Assembly: GCF_016545825.1 (NCBI RefSeq)
Contig: NC_052618.1
Coordinates: 45,578,196-45,642,195 of the forward strand
Reading direction: 5' to 3'
Length of the DNA: 64,000 bases
Source: Eucalyptus grandis
Lineage: Eukaryota > Streptophyta > Magnoliopsida > Myrtales > Myrtaceae
Numbering within the stretch: position 1 is the first letter of the stretch; each line of letters starts with the position of its first letter. Below are positions 46,698-59,653 of the stretch, piece by piece. The translations under genes were made by a program, and so were the position numbers. The notes below the pieces were generated by a model. The model searched no databases and was not told where the DNA came from. It saw only the letters and a program-made list of their open reading frames with translations.

Positions 46698-49600
46698 ATG
46701 GCCGACCAAGGCGAGATGCGTGATCGCATGTCCTCCGTGGAAGATCAACTCAAACAGTTAGCCGTTTCCTTGCGGCTTGTAACAGCTCGGCTCAATCCCT
46801 CCAAGTGAACCCAATTCCTCCACCTGCTCTCCCGAGATAATAGTCCTGAGGCAAGCAAATAGGGCCCAAATGAGTGATGACGAAATGCCCGAGCTGGATG
46901 ATGACTTGGTTCCCAAGACAGATTAGGATGGGCGCGTTACAAAGCTGGAAGAGAAAGTGAGACAACTGCAGGAGTCTCAAAGCTCACTCCCGTTTGACCT
47001 CTCAGTCTATGAGAAGGTTAAAATGCCAAGCAAGTTCAAAATGCCAGAGTTTGAGAAGTATGACGGGACATCTTGTCCAAAGTCTCATATGCAGATGTAC
47101 CACGTGCGCATGGCCCAGCATGTCAAAAATGAGCCCCTTATGATCCAATCGTTTCATGCGAGTTTGACTGGGCCCGCACTAAACTGGTACGTGATGAAGA
47201 ACGTAAACCTCCTCGAAACTTGGAACGAAGTGGCGGACGCATTCCTTAAACAGTACAAGTTCAACATGGACATCGCGCCTTCCCGAGAAGACCTGGAGCG
47301 GATGGAAAAGAAAATGAGTGAGTCATTTAAAGAATATGCTTTGTGAGATGGAGAAACTTGGCGGCTCAAATTACTCCCGAGCCTACCAACAAGGAGTTGA
47401 TGAAGTTGTTCGTGAAGACCCTTCCATCGAGTTCCGAAATCGAATGGCCATACGTATGTTGAGAGCTTCAATCGCCATTCCCGTAGGAGAACAGATCGAG
47501 ATGGGGATAAGAGAAGGATGGTTTTCTAAGCCATCTACTAAGAGGTTCTCTGCCAAGAAGGAGAAGGAAGCAGCCGTGGATGTAAACGTGGCTTATAGCC
47601 AAGAAAGTGCCAAACGTGCCCCGGCTATACAGGTGAACCAAAGACAACAACAACCCGGGCGTCAATCATTCGCCCAAGCGAATAATAGAAGGCAGTTCTC
47701 CCCTCTCCCTGGGTCTCCATCCCAAGTGCTGACAATCCTCCGAAAGAAAGATTTGCTTACTAGTGAACCAAAGCGGCCTAATCGTGAAGGCATGCGTGGT
47801 TACGACCCAACAAAGAAGTGTGACTACCATAATGGTGAACTGGGGCATTCAACTGATGAATGTTTCACCCTAAAGCATAAGATCCAGAATCTTCTGGATA
47901 CAAAGGCCTTTTCATTTCAGACTGCTCGGCCGAATGTTCAAAAAAATCCACTACCAGAGCATGGGGGTACAGTGAATGCTATCCTGGAACCTGAAGTCGG
48001 ACGGATTAGGAACTCAAAAGTGCACGTGGCAGACGCCTATAACGGGCTAGTGAGAGCTGGGTATTACCGAGGTCAGGAAGATGTCCCTCTATCGGTGATG
48101 AGAGAAAGAGTTGCCAGAATGGTAGATGATGGCACCATTGTGTATGCCGATCGTAATTGCATAGTTTCCACTATCTCCCACCTCATCATTGATTGGGAGG
48201 AGGAGCAGGCCACACTTGATGCTGACAAGGAAGAGGTTGATCCTTCGCTTGTAGACATGCCCCCATTAGAGGATGCATCTGACGAAGAGATAGTGATAGA
48301 GGTGCCTCAGCCATATGACTATGTCAATAATAAAGCAGTGCCTTGGTCTTATGACCTGGATGTGGATCTTGTTACAAGGTCTGGACGGACCTATGGTCAA
48401 GCCAGTACTCAACCTGTAAAGCCGGTCACCGATGAAGAGGCTAAGGAATTTCTGGCAGTAATCAAAGCAAGCGAGTATAACGTGGTTGACCAATTACGAA
48501 AGTTGCCCGCTCAGATCTCCCTACTCGAGCTCTTGATGACATCCCCCGTGCATCAAAAGTTACTAATGAAGGTGTTGAGTGAAATCCGTGTGCCAGAGAT
48601 CGTAGAGGCTGACAAGCTGGAAGAATTCGTGGGATTGGTACTTCTCAAGGATTTGATTGCCTTCTCTGATGAGGAATTCCCTCTTGAAGGCAGGGGACAT
48701 AACAAAGCACTCTACATATCCGTTAAGCACAAGTCTTCCCATATGTCCCGAGTGCTCATCGATAATGGGTCCGCTCTGAACATTTGCCCGTTGGCTACTC
48801 TTCACCGCCTCAAGGTAGACCCGTCAAGGATACATGCTGCGAAGACTTCGGTGCGAGCTTTCGATGGAACAAAAAAGGAGGTGATCGGGGAAATCCATCT
48901 CGATGTCCAAATAGGGCCGGTCGTCTTCAACATTCCCTTCCAAGTGCTGGACATCCCTACCGCATTCAACTTCTTGCTAGGTCGTCCCTGGATACACAAT
49001 GCTGGAGCAGTACCTTCAAGTCTTCATCAAGCTGTGAAATTTGTGATCGAAAAGAAGTTGGTCACTGTGTATGGTGAGGAAGACCACCGGATCTATCATG
49101 AGACGGCTATCCCCTATGTAGAACTAGATTCCCAGTATGAATCAAGTTACCACTCATTCGAATTGGTGTCCACCATACATGCTTCTCGGGGTTCATCACC
49201 ACCTACCCCTGAGGTATCAGATGCTACTCTCATGGTAGGAAGAGTAATGGTTGGGAACGGCTTCATCCCTGGCAATGGTCTTGGGAGAAATGGTCAGGGC
49301 ATTCAAAGCCCCATTGAAGCCCCTCAGAGGTCCCGTTCTGCTGGTTTAGGGTACCATGGACGAGGTGGAGGAAGTTCTGAAGGACGAAGACAAGAAAGGC
49401 GGAGCTCGCCACCTGACCAAGGGCAAGGGAGGCAAAACCCACTACCCCCGAGCATTCATGAGACATTCCCTGGTCCTCCAAGAATGATGCATGAAGAAGC
49501 GGAAGTGATAGACACTTTGGGGCAGCCTAGTGGCAAGTTTGATTACTTGGTGAAGTATTCAACCCCTCCTAGCTACTACATTGATCCTAATGAGATAGTC

Positions 49601-49752
49601 CCAGATGGATGGGGTGGCATGGATGATCCGACGCCCCCGAAAGCAGAGAACCCTAATGATGAGCTGGAAGGAGTTGCAAGCTTATTCGACAACCTCATCA
49701 TAGGAGCCATTAATGAAGGACCCCTTGAAGAGATGGGCCTTGGCCCTCGAGA
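46698..49752 (+). pseudogene. Ogre gag-protease (frame-broken gag, open protease)
   Basis: Gag starts MADQGEMRDRMSSVEDQLK at 46698. It changes frame before 46957, is open to 47346 with the gag core (FDGT-like YDGTSCPKSHM; LTGPALNWY), then breaks near 47343 and again near 47430. From there an 800-residue frame stays open to 49756. It includes a zinc-knuckle-like CDYHNGELGHSTDEC (47819-47863) and the aspartic protease with VLIDNGSALNICP (active D at about 48761) and FNFLLGRPWIH. A glycine-rich G-patch-like segment follows at about 49253-49355. The end of the frame overlaps a splice donor at 49753. Confidence 0.85.
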
Positions 49753-50145
49753 GTAACTCTTTTACTGCGTTTGCACATTCCCCTGCGCGGGAATTTCTAT
49801 TATTTTCTGAATGATGTTTTCAGTTTCTTCTTTTATTAATTGAGTGTTGCATTTTCTCATTTAATAAATGTAATCGATTGATGAATTTCAATGAAGTTAC
49901 AAATTTTATTTTGAGGGCATGATGAGGTACACCAAACCAGCCCTAAGTGATGATATCCAACCGATAAAAGAAAATAAAAATCCAAGGAGAACTCGAGGCA
50001 CGGCTTCATCATGCTTCCTCATGTCAAAATGTTCAAAAAAATGTTTTCGCCAAAGATTTAAAAACAAAAAAAGAAAAAAAAGAAAAAAAAGCAAAGATGC
50101 TGATTACTCTGTTTGTCTTTCTAATTTATCTACCTCATGTTTCAG
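49753..50145 (+). other. Ogre intron between protease and RT
   Basis: A 393-nt intron is predicted from GA|GTAACT at 49753 to a pyrimidine-rich tract ending TTTCAG at 50145, with a branch-like CTAAT at 50121. Removal eliminates the TAA at 49754-49756 and joins codons so that gag-protease and pol are in the same frame (GA+G, then AAC AAT). An intron at this place is a known feature of Ogre elements. Confidence 0.72.
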
Positions 50146-53100
50146 GAACAATCCTATGGCATGCAAAGGTGTAGAAATGGTTCGATCCACTGCAACAAGT
50201 GCTAATGGTGATGATCCCGAAGACTCAATCAAAGACTCCATTGAAGTGCAATATAGCTGGGAACAACATGAAAAAGCTAAGGCCCTCACATCTGAGCAGA
50301 CCGTCACTATTAATTTGAGTGGCATTGAAGAAGCCAAAGAGGTGAAAATTGGGGCGAGTCTCCCCAAAGATGAGGCTGAACGCCTAATTCAATTACGAAG
50401 GAATATCAAGACATTTTTGCGTGGACCTACGCCGACATGCCCGGACTAGACCCGTCAATCGTGGAGCATTGCTTACCTACTAATCCAGATGTGCCACCTA
50501 AGAAGCAAAGGCTGCGGAGGACTAAGCCCGAACTCTAAAAAAAGATAGAGGAAGAGGTGATGAAGCTCTTGAATGTGGGGTTTATTGAAGTCTCACAGTA
50601 CCCTGAATGGGTGGCTAATATTGTACCAGTGATGAAGAAGGACGGTCGAGTTCGAGTTTGTGTTGACTATCGGGATCTGAACAAGGCTAGTCCGAAGGAT
50701 GATTTCCCATTACCACATATAGATGTCCTTGTGGATAGTACTGCTGGCTTTGAACTATTCTCATTTATGGATGGTTTTTCTGGGTACAATTAGATAAGGA
50801 TGAATGAAGAAGACAAGGAAAAGACTGCATTTATTACCCCATGGGGAACCTTTCAGTATAAAGTCATGCCTTTCGGACTCAGGAATGCAGGGGCAACCTA
50901 CCAGCGAGCCATGGTTGCATTGTTTCATGATATGATGCATAAGGAGATTGAAGTCTATGTTGATGATATGATTGCAAAGACTCGACCAGGAAGAAGCCAC
51001 ATCGAAACATTGAAGAAGTTGTTCGATCGACTTCGTGAGTTCAAACTTCGTCTAAATCCCGCTAAGTGCGTGTTCGGAGCAACATCCGGTAAATTACTCG
51101 GATTTATTGTGAGCAGTAAAGGGATTGAGATCGACCCTTCCAAAGCTAAGGCCATATGTGAATTGCAACCTCCATCAACGGTGAAAGAAGTCCGGAGCCT
51201 TTTAAGGAGATTGAACTACATAGCGAGGTTCATTTCTCAACTCTTTGAAACCGCCAAGCCATTCTTCAAGCTTCTGAAGAAGAATGCACAGGTCAACTGG
51301 GATGATGAGTGTCGAGAAGCGTTCAACAAGCTGAAGCAGTACTTGATGAATCCACCAGTTCTTGTCCCACCCTCACCGGGGCATCCTTTGATTCTCTACC
51401 TCACTATTCATAATGAGTCATTAGGTGCAATGTTGGCTCAAGAAAGTCTTGTTGATGGAAAAGAACGGGCCGTTTATTACCTCAGTAAGAAGTTCACCGT
51501 ATCAGAGCTGAAATATTCTGAGGTTGAAAAGACTTGTTTGGCATTGGTGTGGGTGTTGCATAGAATGCGACAATACACACTACATTATCAGACATTCCTC
51601 GTGACTGAGAACGACCCTATCAAGTACCTACTTAATCGACCAGCTTTGGTAGGTAAATTAGCCAAATGGCAAATCTTGATTTCTGAATTTGATGTGCAAT
51701 TCATGCCACAAAAGTCGGTTAAGGGCCGAGCAATCGCTGATCTATTGGCCGAGAATTCAGGAGTCCCTAATGATGATAACGGTTTCCTTGATGACCATGT
51801 CTTGATTGTAAATGAAGACTCATGGAAGATGTTCTTTGACGGAGCTGTAAACCTATCCGGTTCGGGTACTGGAGCAGTTCTAATATCTCCAGATGGACAA
51901 CACCATCCGGTAGCTGCAAAATTGATATTTCCGTGCACCAACAATGTGGCCGAGTATGAAGCTTGCATCCTCGGGCTTCAAGCAACAATTGAGATGGGTG
52001 TGGCTAAGTTAAAAGTGTTCGGAGATTCCGCACTAATCATACTGCAGACCGTGAGAGAATGGAAGACCAAGGATGCCAAGTTACTCCCATACCACAAGTA
52101 TTTAGAAAATCTAGTGAAAGAATTCGAGGAAGTTTCGTTTCAATACTTGCCAAGGTCTCATAATCAATTTGCAGACGCACTTGCAACGTTGTCCTCTATG
52201 CTGCAAGTCACTGATGGGTTGGAGGTTGAACCCCTGAAAATAGAAGTTTTACCGAAGCCAGCTTATTGTATGATTGTGACTGAGGAACCTGATGGAAAAT
52301 CATGGTATTACGATATCATGAATTACATTAAGAAACAGGAATTCCCCGAAGGAAGCACTCAGGCTGATAGGAAGTATATCATGAAGATGGCTTCGAAATT
52401 TTTCGTCAGTGGTGAGAATTTGTATAAGAGATCTTACGATTCTGTCTTGTTGCGATGTATAGATGCAGTCGAAGCCACTCAAATCATACAGGAAGTACAC
52501 GAAGGAGTATGTGGTCCCCATATGAATGGGCATATGTTAGCCAAGAAGATTATGAGGTTGGGCTACTACTGGCTCACACTGGAAAGTGATTGCATTCGGC
52601 ATGTTCGAAGTTGTCACCGTTGCCAGATTCATGGAAATAAGATAAATGTTCCTCCAACTGAGCTGCATCAGTTCTCAGAGCCATGGCCTTTCTTGATGTG
52701 GGGTATTGATGTGATCGGCCCAATCAATCCCAAGGCTTCAAATGGACATCGATTCATTTTGGTGGCAATAGACTATTTCTCCAAATGGATCGAAGCTACA
52801 TCATTTGCAAGTGTCACTGCTCGTAATGTCGTGAAGTTTGTCAAACGTGACATAATTGCTCGCTATGGTGTTCCTAAAGCAATCATCACTGATAATGGGA
52901 CCAATTTGAACAACAAACTTGTTGATGAGTTGTTCAGAGAGTTCAAAATCAAGCATCTGAATTCGTCTCCTTACCGCCCTCAAATGAATGGGGCTGTTGA
53001 AGCGGCCAATAAGAACATTAAGAAGATTTTGGCTAAGACGGCCGTGAACTATCGAGATTGGCATGACAGGCTACCCTTCGCACTAATGGCGTACCGGACA

Positions 53101-53550
53101 TCGATCCGCACTTCTACTGGGGCAACCCCGTTTACTTTGGTGTACGGCATGGAGGCAGTCCTACCTGTAGAAGTGGAGATTCCTTCTCTGAAGATTTTAT
53201 ACCAAGTGGAGTTGTCTGAGGCAGAATGGTCACAACAAAGATTCGAGCAATTGAACTTGATCGACGAGAAAATACTGAAAGCTCTCTGTCATGGCCAAGC
53301 ATATCAACAGAGAGTAGCCAGATCTTTCAACCGGAAGGTGCGGCCAAGGCATTTTGAGGTAAATGACCTAGTCCTAAGGAAGCTGTTGCCGATCTTTCCA
53401 GATCCTGGAGGCAAGTTTGCTCTAAACTACATCGGCCCATATGTGGTAAAGAAGATATTTCCCGGCGGTGCCTTGATATTGGCAGAAATGGATGGTCGTG
53501 AGTTTTCCACTCTTGTTAATTCAGATGCTGTCAAGAAGTATTATCCATGA
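50146..53550 (+). pseudogene. Ogre pol: RT, two RNase H domains, integrase
   Basis: The RT approach region has a 1-base frame break near 50415, a TAA near 50537 and a TAG at 50791-50793; the 916 codons from 50800 are uninterrupted. RT shows WVANIVPVMKKDGRVRVCVD, FPLPHIDVLVD and YVDD (about 50956). RNase H (LYLTIHNESLGAMLAQE) follows. The second RNase H (MFFDGAVNLSGSGTGAVL to HNQFADALATLSSM) lies at about 51825-52200 and is diagnostic of the Tat lineage. Integrase has an HHCC-type zinc region ending CHRCQIHG, then DVIGP, TDNGTN and NGAVEAANK as its D,D,E residues, and a GPY module (NYIGPYVV). All catalytic acids that I can see are present. Confidence 0.9.
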
Positions 53551-55236
53551 TAGAATTTGCCATGTCATGTTTTGAATTGCAAGCATTTCAATGATCAATA
53601 AATTGCTTCAATGAGTTCAATTGTTCAAATTTGTTGCAAATTTTGCATATTTTCCCTGATGAATTGTGTGAGATGAATTGAATGTGTCAAATGAAGTACT
53701 TTGGAATGATGAAAGGCAATCCTTGTTCCATACACCGTTTCATACACTAACCCCTAGTGAGTTGTGTGAAAAATTCCATGTCCGCAAGGAAGAGGGCTAT
53801 CTCGCAAAGGGGTACGTCAACCAAGGTGATAAGAGGCATTCGTTTCTCTATCCCAAACACTACAAAAAAAGATCCATTGCTTAACCTTTTTGAGCCCATA
53901 CACTTATGGATATTCTTTTCGAATTACCCTGTCAAGAATCACCCCACATTGGGGCAAATGGGAGATGAAATGGCATCATGAGGTGAGAAAAATGAATTGA
54001 AATTTTCTTGCTCTCACTTGCATCAATCTTTAAGTCGTGCTATTGCATTGAATTCATGGGTTAACTTAAGTGCCTTAGGATGACGAAGAGCATTTCTTTC
54101 TCTATCCTACATACTTATATACCCTTTGCATAGCCCACTTGAGCCTGAAATTTTCATTTCTTTAAACCCAATTGGTGATCATCCCCCACACGGGGGCAAG
54201 GAAAGAAAAATCAAACCACTCAAATAGCAAGATTTACAATGCTAATAAAAATGGAGACTTTGTCCAAAAAAAATAAAGTGCAAAAATGGGGCATGAAAAG
54301 CAGTATGCCTGGTAAAAGCAAGGCCAATGCCCAAAGAAAAAAAATCAAACACTTGATGAAGTGAGTCGTATCCCCAACAAGGTGGTACCAAAAAAAAAAC
54401 TCAAATGTTAAGATGTTGCAATCAATGGAGTTGTGATAAAAAATCTTCGACAGTGGAGAAGGAAAGTGGTGGAAATGTCAGGATGATCACCAACTTTAAC
54501 CCCCCTAAACACTTTTTGAGCCTAATGATCCTTTCATTTCTCAACCCATGAACCAAGCCTATGTTACGTCTCTTGCAAAGTCTCTTCTGATTAGGACACT
54601 TGAATTAACCTAGGGGTTCACATGTTTTAAGTATCACTCGAAGAAGTGCGAGCAATATTATTTCTTTATCATTTTGCAGGGTTCTTGACTTGTAAACCCA
54701 GAGATGATTACAGAATATCACTCATTCTTTCAAAAGCCTTGACTCAAAGAGTCCCTTTTGTTAAGCCGTTGACCAGGCCCACATTATGGTCCTTGTTAAA
54801 GACCTCTTAGATTGGTAAGATCGTACCACTTGCGAGATTGCTCAGACCCTTGTTTGGCATGACGATGGTAAGATAGAGTGATTGACAAAATCCTGCATCA
54901 AAGGTTAGGATGAAATTGCCATTTTAATGAGGATGAGAGAAAAAGTCATTTCAGACCAAATGATCCCTCATTTGACACATCCATGACACTCATGTGTTCA
55001 GATTGAAATTTTCTTTTGAGATACTTCCCAATGGAAATTAGGTGATGCAAGATTAATGGAAATCATCATGAACCTCCATTACATTGATGCATGTTTATGA
55101 TTACAAATGCAAGTTGCCTCTCCTTTGACCATGTTTTGCAGGAGACGTATCTTCGAAGATCGGAGATGTTACCAGGTAAGTATATCTCTATCCATACCTT
55201 GAATATTTGTCATACCGACACTCAATTGAGTTGTCC
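53551..55236 (+). other. Ogre 3' untranslated region, unique part
   Basis: No coding function seen. The phrases 'cacccccacattggggcaa' style and 'cccccacacgggggcaag' recur (about 53941-53960 and 54184-54200), suggesting weak internal repetition. Ogre elements usually carry a long 3' UTR here. Confidence 0.6.
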
Positions 55237-55945
55237 ATTAAAGATTTTTCCTCCAGATTCAATCTGATTAAGGCGACCGAAGAATGGTTCGGTCCTGTTG
55301 GATGATTTACCGCAAGGTCAAGCGACCGAAGAATGGTTCGAGTCCTAGCCAAGCAAAACCTCGCCTAGGCGACCGTAGAATGGTACGGGTCCTAGACACC
55401 ATTAAAGATTTTTCCTCCGGATTCAATCGATTAAGGCGACCGAAGAATGGTTCGGGTCCTGGTCGGATGATTTAAATCGCAAGGTTGGGCGACCGAAGAA
55501 TGGTTCGGGTCCTAGCCAAGCAAAACCTCGCCTTTAGGCGACCGTAGAATGATACGGATCCTAGACGACATTAAAGATTTTTCCTCTAGATTCAATCTGA
55601 TTAAGGCGACCGAAGAATGGTTCGGGTCCTGGTTGGATGATTTCTGTCGCAAGGCTGGGCGACCGAAGAATGGTTCGGGTCCTAGCCAAGCAAAACCTCA
55701 GTCTAGGCGACCGTAGAATAGTACGGGTCCTAGACAACCTCAGTTCAGGCGACCGTAGAATAGTACGGGTCCTGAAAAAAAAATCATTTTTTCGTTTAGG
55801 CAATCGTAGAATGGTACGGGTCCTAGACACAACCAAACAATGCAATACTGGGCGACCGTAGAATGGTACGAGTCCTGGGAAAGCAGTCACTTTGTGAAGT
55901 CATGTTACTATTCCAGGGTGATCAGAGAATAGTACGGGTCCTGGA
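55237..55945 (+). repeat. Higher-order hairpin array in the Ogre 3' UTR
   Basis: About 13 copies of a 20-nt hairpin motif, either gaccgaagaatggttcgggtc or gaccgtagaatggtacgggtc, are spaced about 43-66 bp apart. They are arranged in a larger unit of 164-169 bp beginning 'attaaagatttttcctc' (55237, 55401, 55570). Each large unit has two A-type copies and one T-type copy; the array then continues with T-type copies alone (from about 55706). The last copy (about 55915) is degenerate. Confidence 0.88.
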
Positions 55946-56155
55946 CATGTAACACCAATCTATCTTGAGTTACTCTACCATCCCCGAAGGTAAGTAATTC
56001 CAGGTAAGTTCTTTTATCATTCGTATTAGCATTTCCATGCATCATAACTAATCTTCCCAAAAAAAAAAAAAAAAAAAGAGTCCCTCAGTACATCTGCATG
56101 ATTAACATTTAGGTCTCAACTTGTCTTTGAATGCAACCTCTATGAGCTCACCTTC

Positions 56156-56168
56156 AAAGAGGGGCAGC
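56156..56168 (+). promoter_or_regulatory. Ogre polypurine tract
   Basis: AAAGAGGGGCAGC lies directly before the 3' LTR, the position of the plus-strand primer. Confidence 0.8.
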
Positions 56169-59115
56169 TGTTGACACCTATTTTTAGCAAATCTAGGAAA
56201 ATAAGGAAAATAAAAATTGCATTGGAACAAATAAAAGGAAAAAATGAAAAATAAATGGAGGAAATTTATTTGATTGATTATGCATGGAAATTTGAAATTT
56301 TGATGAGCATTCGGATTTCGTTAAATGCGGAAGTAATTTAAAAATCAAGTGAATAAGAGGCAAGAATTTTGCAAAATGGAAGAAATCTGAGCAGGATCGA
56401 GCTGATTGCGAAATCATGCTCTGATTTACAGCCTTGATTTAATGCGACGGAAGATGGAAACTCGAAAATGCCATACAAAGCGGCCGTTCGGAATTAGTAT
56501 AAAAGGGAGTTTCATTTTTCGTATGAGGGGAGGCTTCTCTGAAAAAATTGAGAAAAAAAAAAAGGAGAAGGAGGAGAAAATTTCTTCTGCAGAAAGTGCA
56601 AAAGAAAAAAAACTGCAAAAAAAAAAGAAAAGAAAAGTCGAATGTGAGAGAAAGAGTGGGAGAGAAGAGAAAGTAAAAACAAGTAAAGGTTGATTTGACC
56701 TTTACTGTCCATCATCTTCTCCAAATCCGCGCATCACCCGTGCGCCGCAACTCGCGGAGACTTGACGCCGGAGCTCCGACGAAGCCCGCCGCTCCTGACG
56801 ATCGCCGAGCGCCACCCACCATTGCACCACCGCTGCTCCCGACCTCGCACCGCACCCCGACGACCGCGCTCTCGCCCTCGCCGACGCCGCGCCGTTGCAA
56901 CACCCCGCCCGTCCGCGACGCCGCCCGTTGATCTCCAAGCTCCGCCGCGCCTCCGCACCACCACCGGTTCGCTCGCCCCGGCTCCACCCGACACCCGAAG
57001 CTCGCGCCGCCCCGACGCCGCTGGGGCTGAAGCCCACCGCGACCAACAGCCCAAAGACCGCGTCACCGACGCCCGCCACCGGTCTCGCCGCTCCCCAGAG
57101 CATCGCCGCGCCTCCGCCGGATGCCGTCGCTGCCCTGCTGACGCTGCGTCGCCCAGCCCGCGCATCTGCTCGGAGCTCGACGCCGCCGCGCGTCTCGCAA
57201 CCCGCGACCAGCGCGAGCACGGCCCGGCCAACGCCGGCAACTCCGGATCCGCTGCCCGACGTCGCCGGAGCCACTGCACCGTCCTTGCCTCGGCCTTCAA
57301 CGCACCCCGGAGCCGCGCCACCGCGACACCTGCCACTTCCGCGACCCGAGCGCCCCAACTCCACCTTAGCCCGTGCCGATCCGCTCGACGCTACTGGTTG
57401 CCGCGCCAAGCACCTGCAACGTTGGCACCATCCCTGCTGCTGCACCATCAGAGCCCGACCACCAGAGCCCGACGCCTCCACCTTGCCTCGCGCGACCCGC
57501 AAGCCCCTCGCCGCCGACGTGCCGTCCGGTGCCTCGCCGGACCTCCGGTCGCCCATCCTTGGCCGGACCCCACGATCGCCAAGCCCAATAAAAAAAGAGA
57601 AAACACATTAGGTAGTTTTCTTTAGTTTATTTTATTTAATTTATTTTACTTTTATCTTGTTTCTTTAGTATAATTAGTCTTTAGTATATGATTAGAAATT
57701 CAACATATTACCTGATTCGCAACCGCGCCAGATTTTTTTATTTCATCTATAAGGCCTTAGATGAAATAATTAATTAAGCGGGAATAAAATTGATATTTTG
57801 ATCTTTAAGGCTTAAGATCAATTTATCGATTTTATCAGCGAAATATTATCCTTTGATCTGAATGATGTCCTTGGTTTAGCTTGTCATGATCGCTTTGTTT
57901 ATCTTGAAATGTGTTTCGGTTATAATATTGCATGTTTTAGGGTTTACATATTTAGAATAGGAATCTTATTTCGAATTTTAAAATAAAAAAATAAAAAAAT
58001 CAAATCAATCAATTTAGGTTGCTAGATTTTTAATTTGGATTGCATGTTTAATTACTTGGCAATTATTAATTTCGAAATTAAACAAAGACAAAAAAATCAT
58101 CATATACATGTCATGTAGTGTTAAAGCATATTCTGCACGTCATTGCATATTAAGACTAAATTGCACTTAGTTCAATTCTAGATAATATTTTTTTCTTAAT
58201 TTGTCATAAGTTTAGGTATTTTTAGATATATTGCATTTTAAGATTATTTAGGTTAAGATAATGTTTTAGTTTAAATTAGGATTTGGCCCAACCTAATTCC
58301 TAATATAAATTAAATAGGATCTTAATCTAATTAGGTAATTTTCACATTTTACCTGAAAAAATACAAAAAATGGCATAGGTTAAATTAAATTTATTATTTA
58401 TGATAAAATGCATTCTTTTAGGAAAAAGAAAAAAAATGTCATATGCACATCATTAGGGCTAGATTCATCGGGATGCATGTCATTTAGTATTTTTGCTAGG
58501 CATGTTTAATTAGAAATTGCATGTCATTAGAATTAGGTCATTTAGTTAATATTGCATTGCATATTGCATGATTTTCATTAAAAAAGTGAAAACAAATAAA
58601 AAAGGAAATTGCTTGTTAATTAGAAACCATATTTAGGGTTGTTGATGCGGTTTTTAACTTAACATTGCAGATGCTTTCGTTGCTTTGAGGTAAGTGTTTG
58701 CAATTTATTTATTGTTTATCTGGGTGTTAAATTGGTGGATTGCGCACCCGCATGATCACCTCACATGTTAGGAAAATAGATTTAAAATCAATTTAAGCTG
58801 CTTGCAAAAACATTTTTTGAAAATAAAAGAATGGTACCGAAAGGGTATTAGAGAAATCTAGTGTAACCAAGTCCCCGTACCCATAATCTCTGGTTCGTAG
58901 GAAGAAAGTAAAACTCCCATTACTTTACTTGGGTTTCTAATCGACCCACCAAAAAATAGATTAGTGGCGACTCTTAGATAAAATCTATCTGCATGTTAAG
59001 AATTTGAACCTAAGTCGCGAATTGGTATGGGCTTGGGAGAGCCCGAGTTAGGTCTAGGCTTAATAATCCATTAGCCAAATTTTAGGTGGTTTACCCAAAA
59101 AAATTGGTCGCGACA
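56169..59115 (+). repeat. Ogre 3' LTR
   Basis: Counterpart of 41438-44413. The TATA box is at 56498-56505. The AT-rich 1.5 kb is about 99% like the 5' copy by hand comparison. The GC-rich block (56710-57590) differs more, mostly by missing single bases and short indels. Confidence 0.93.
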
Positions 59116-59120
59116 AAGTT

Positions 59121-59653
59121 TAATTTCTCAAGTCAAAATGACGAGCAAATGGATGTTTCCACTATATTTCCACATCACTATAAATTCATGTTTCTCTACA
59201 AGATTGAAGGAGGAAGCTTGGCTATGGCACTTTACTATGGGCATCTCAATTTCGGTGGGTTGCGAACACTGCATACAAAAAAAAGGTGGTGGAGGGTTTT
59301 CCTTAAATCTCTACTCCTTTGGAAATTTGTGAAGATTGTGTTGTTAGTAAGCAACATCGTGCTCAATTTCCACAAGGAAAATCACAGAGAGCAAAGAGCC
59401 CGCTGGTGTTGTCCATTCAATATATGCAGACCAATATCTCCAATTTCCAATGGAGGTAAACGGTATATCATTACTTTTGTCGATGGTTTTAGTCAGAAGA
59501 TTTGGGTCTATTTCTTGCAAGAGAAATATGAAGCTTTTAAAGCATTCAAGAACTTTAAAACACTTGTTAAAAAAGATGGAGAAAATCAAATAAAGGTCCT
59601 TCGCACGGATCGTGGTGGAGAGTACAACTCACTTGAGTTTATAGATTTTTGTG
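59121..59653 (+). pseudogene. Copia GAG-pre-integrase and integrase, first part
   Basis: Copia coding sequence resumes after the Ogre insertion. GHLNFGGLRTLHTKK is the GAG-pre-integrase block. Integrase follows with ICRPISPISNGGKRYIITFV and VLRTDRGGEYNSLEFIDFC, holding the second catalytic aspartate region. Frameshifts occur near 59140-59300 and 59390. It stops at the MULE-type insertion. Confidence 0.82.

Larger units (their letters stand above)
41438..59115 (+). mobile_element. Ogre-type (Tat lineage) LTR retrotransposon, 17.7 kb
   Basis: Flanked by the 5-bp duplication AAGTT (41433-41437 and 59116-59120), with TG...CA LTRs of 2976 and 2947 bp. The lineage call rests on four features: very long LTRs, an extra ORF before gag, an intron between protease and RT, and a second RNase H between RNase H and integrase. 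It lies in the same orientation as its Copia host. In the AT-rich half of the LTRs my hand comparison finds roughly 15-20 differences over 1.5 kb, so it is much younger than the Copia element. ORF1 is intact; gag and the start of pol have a few frame breaks. Confidence 0.93.

Noticed and set aside
49919..50145. N-terminal part of the open frame beginning at 49919
   Set aside because: It is mostly lysine-rich intron sequence; only the part after the acceptor at 50145 resembles the Ogre pol N-terminus.
55237..55945. Possible CRISPR-like array
   Set aside because: The spacers repeat themselves in a higher-order unit, the locus lies in a plant retrotransposon 3' UTR and no cas genes exist.
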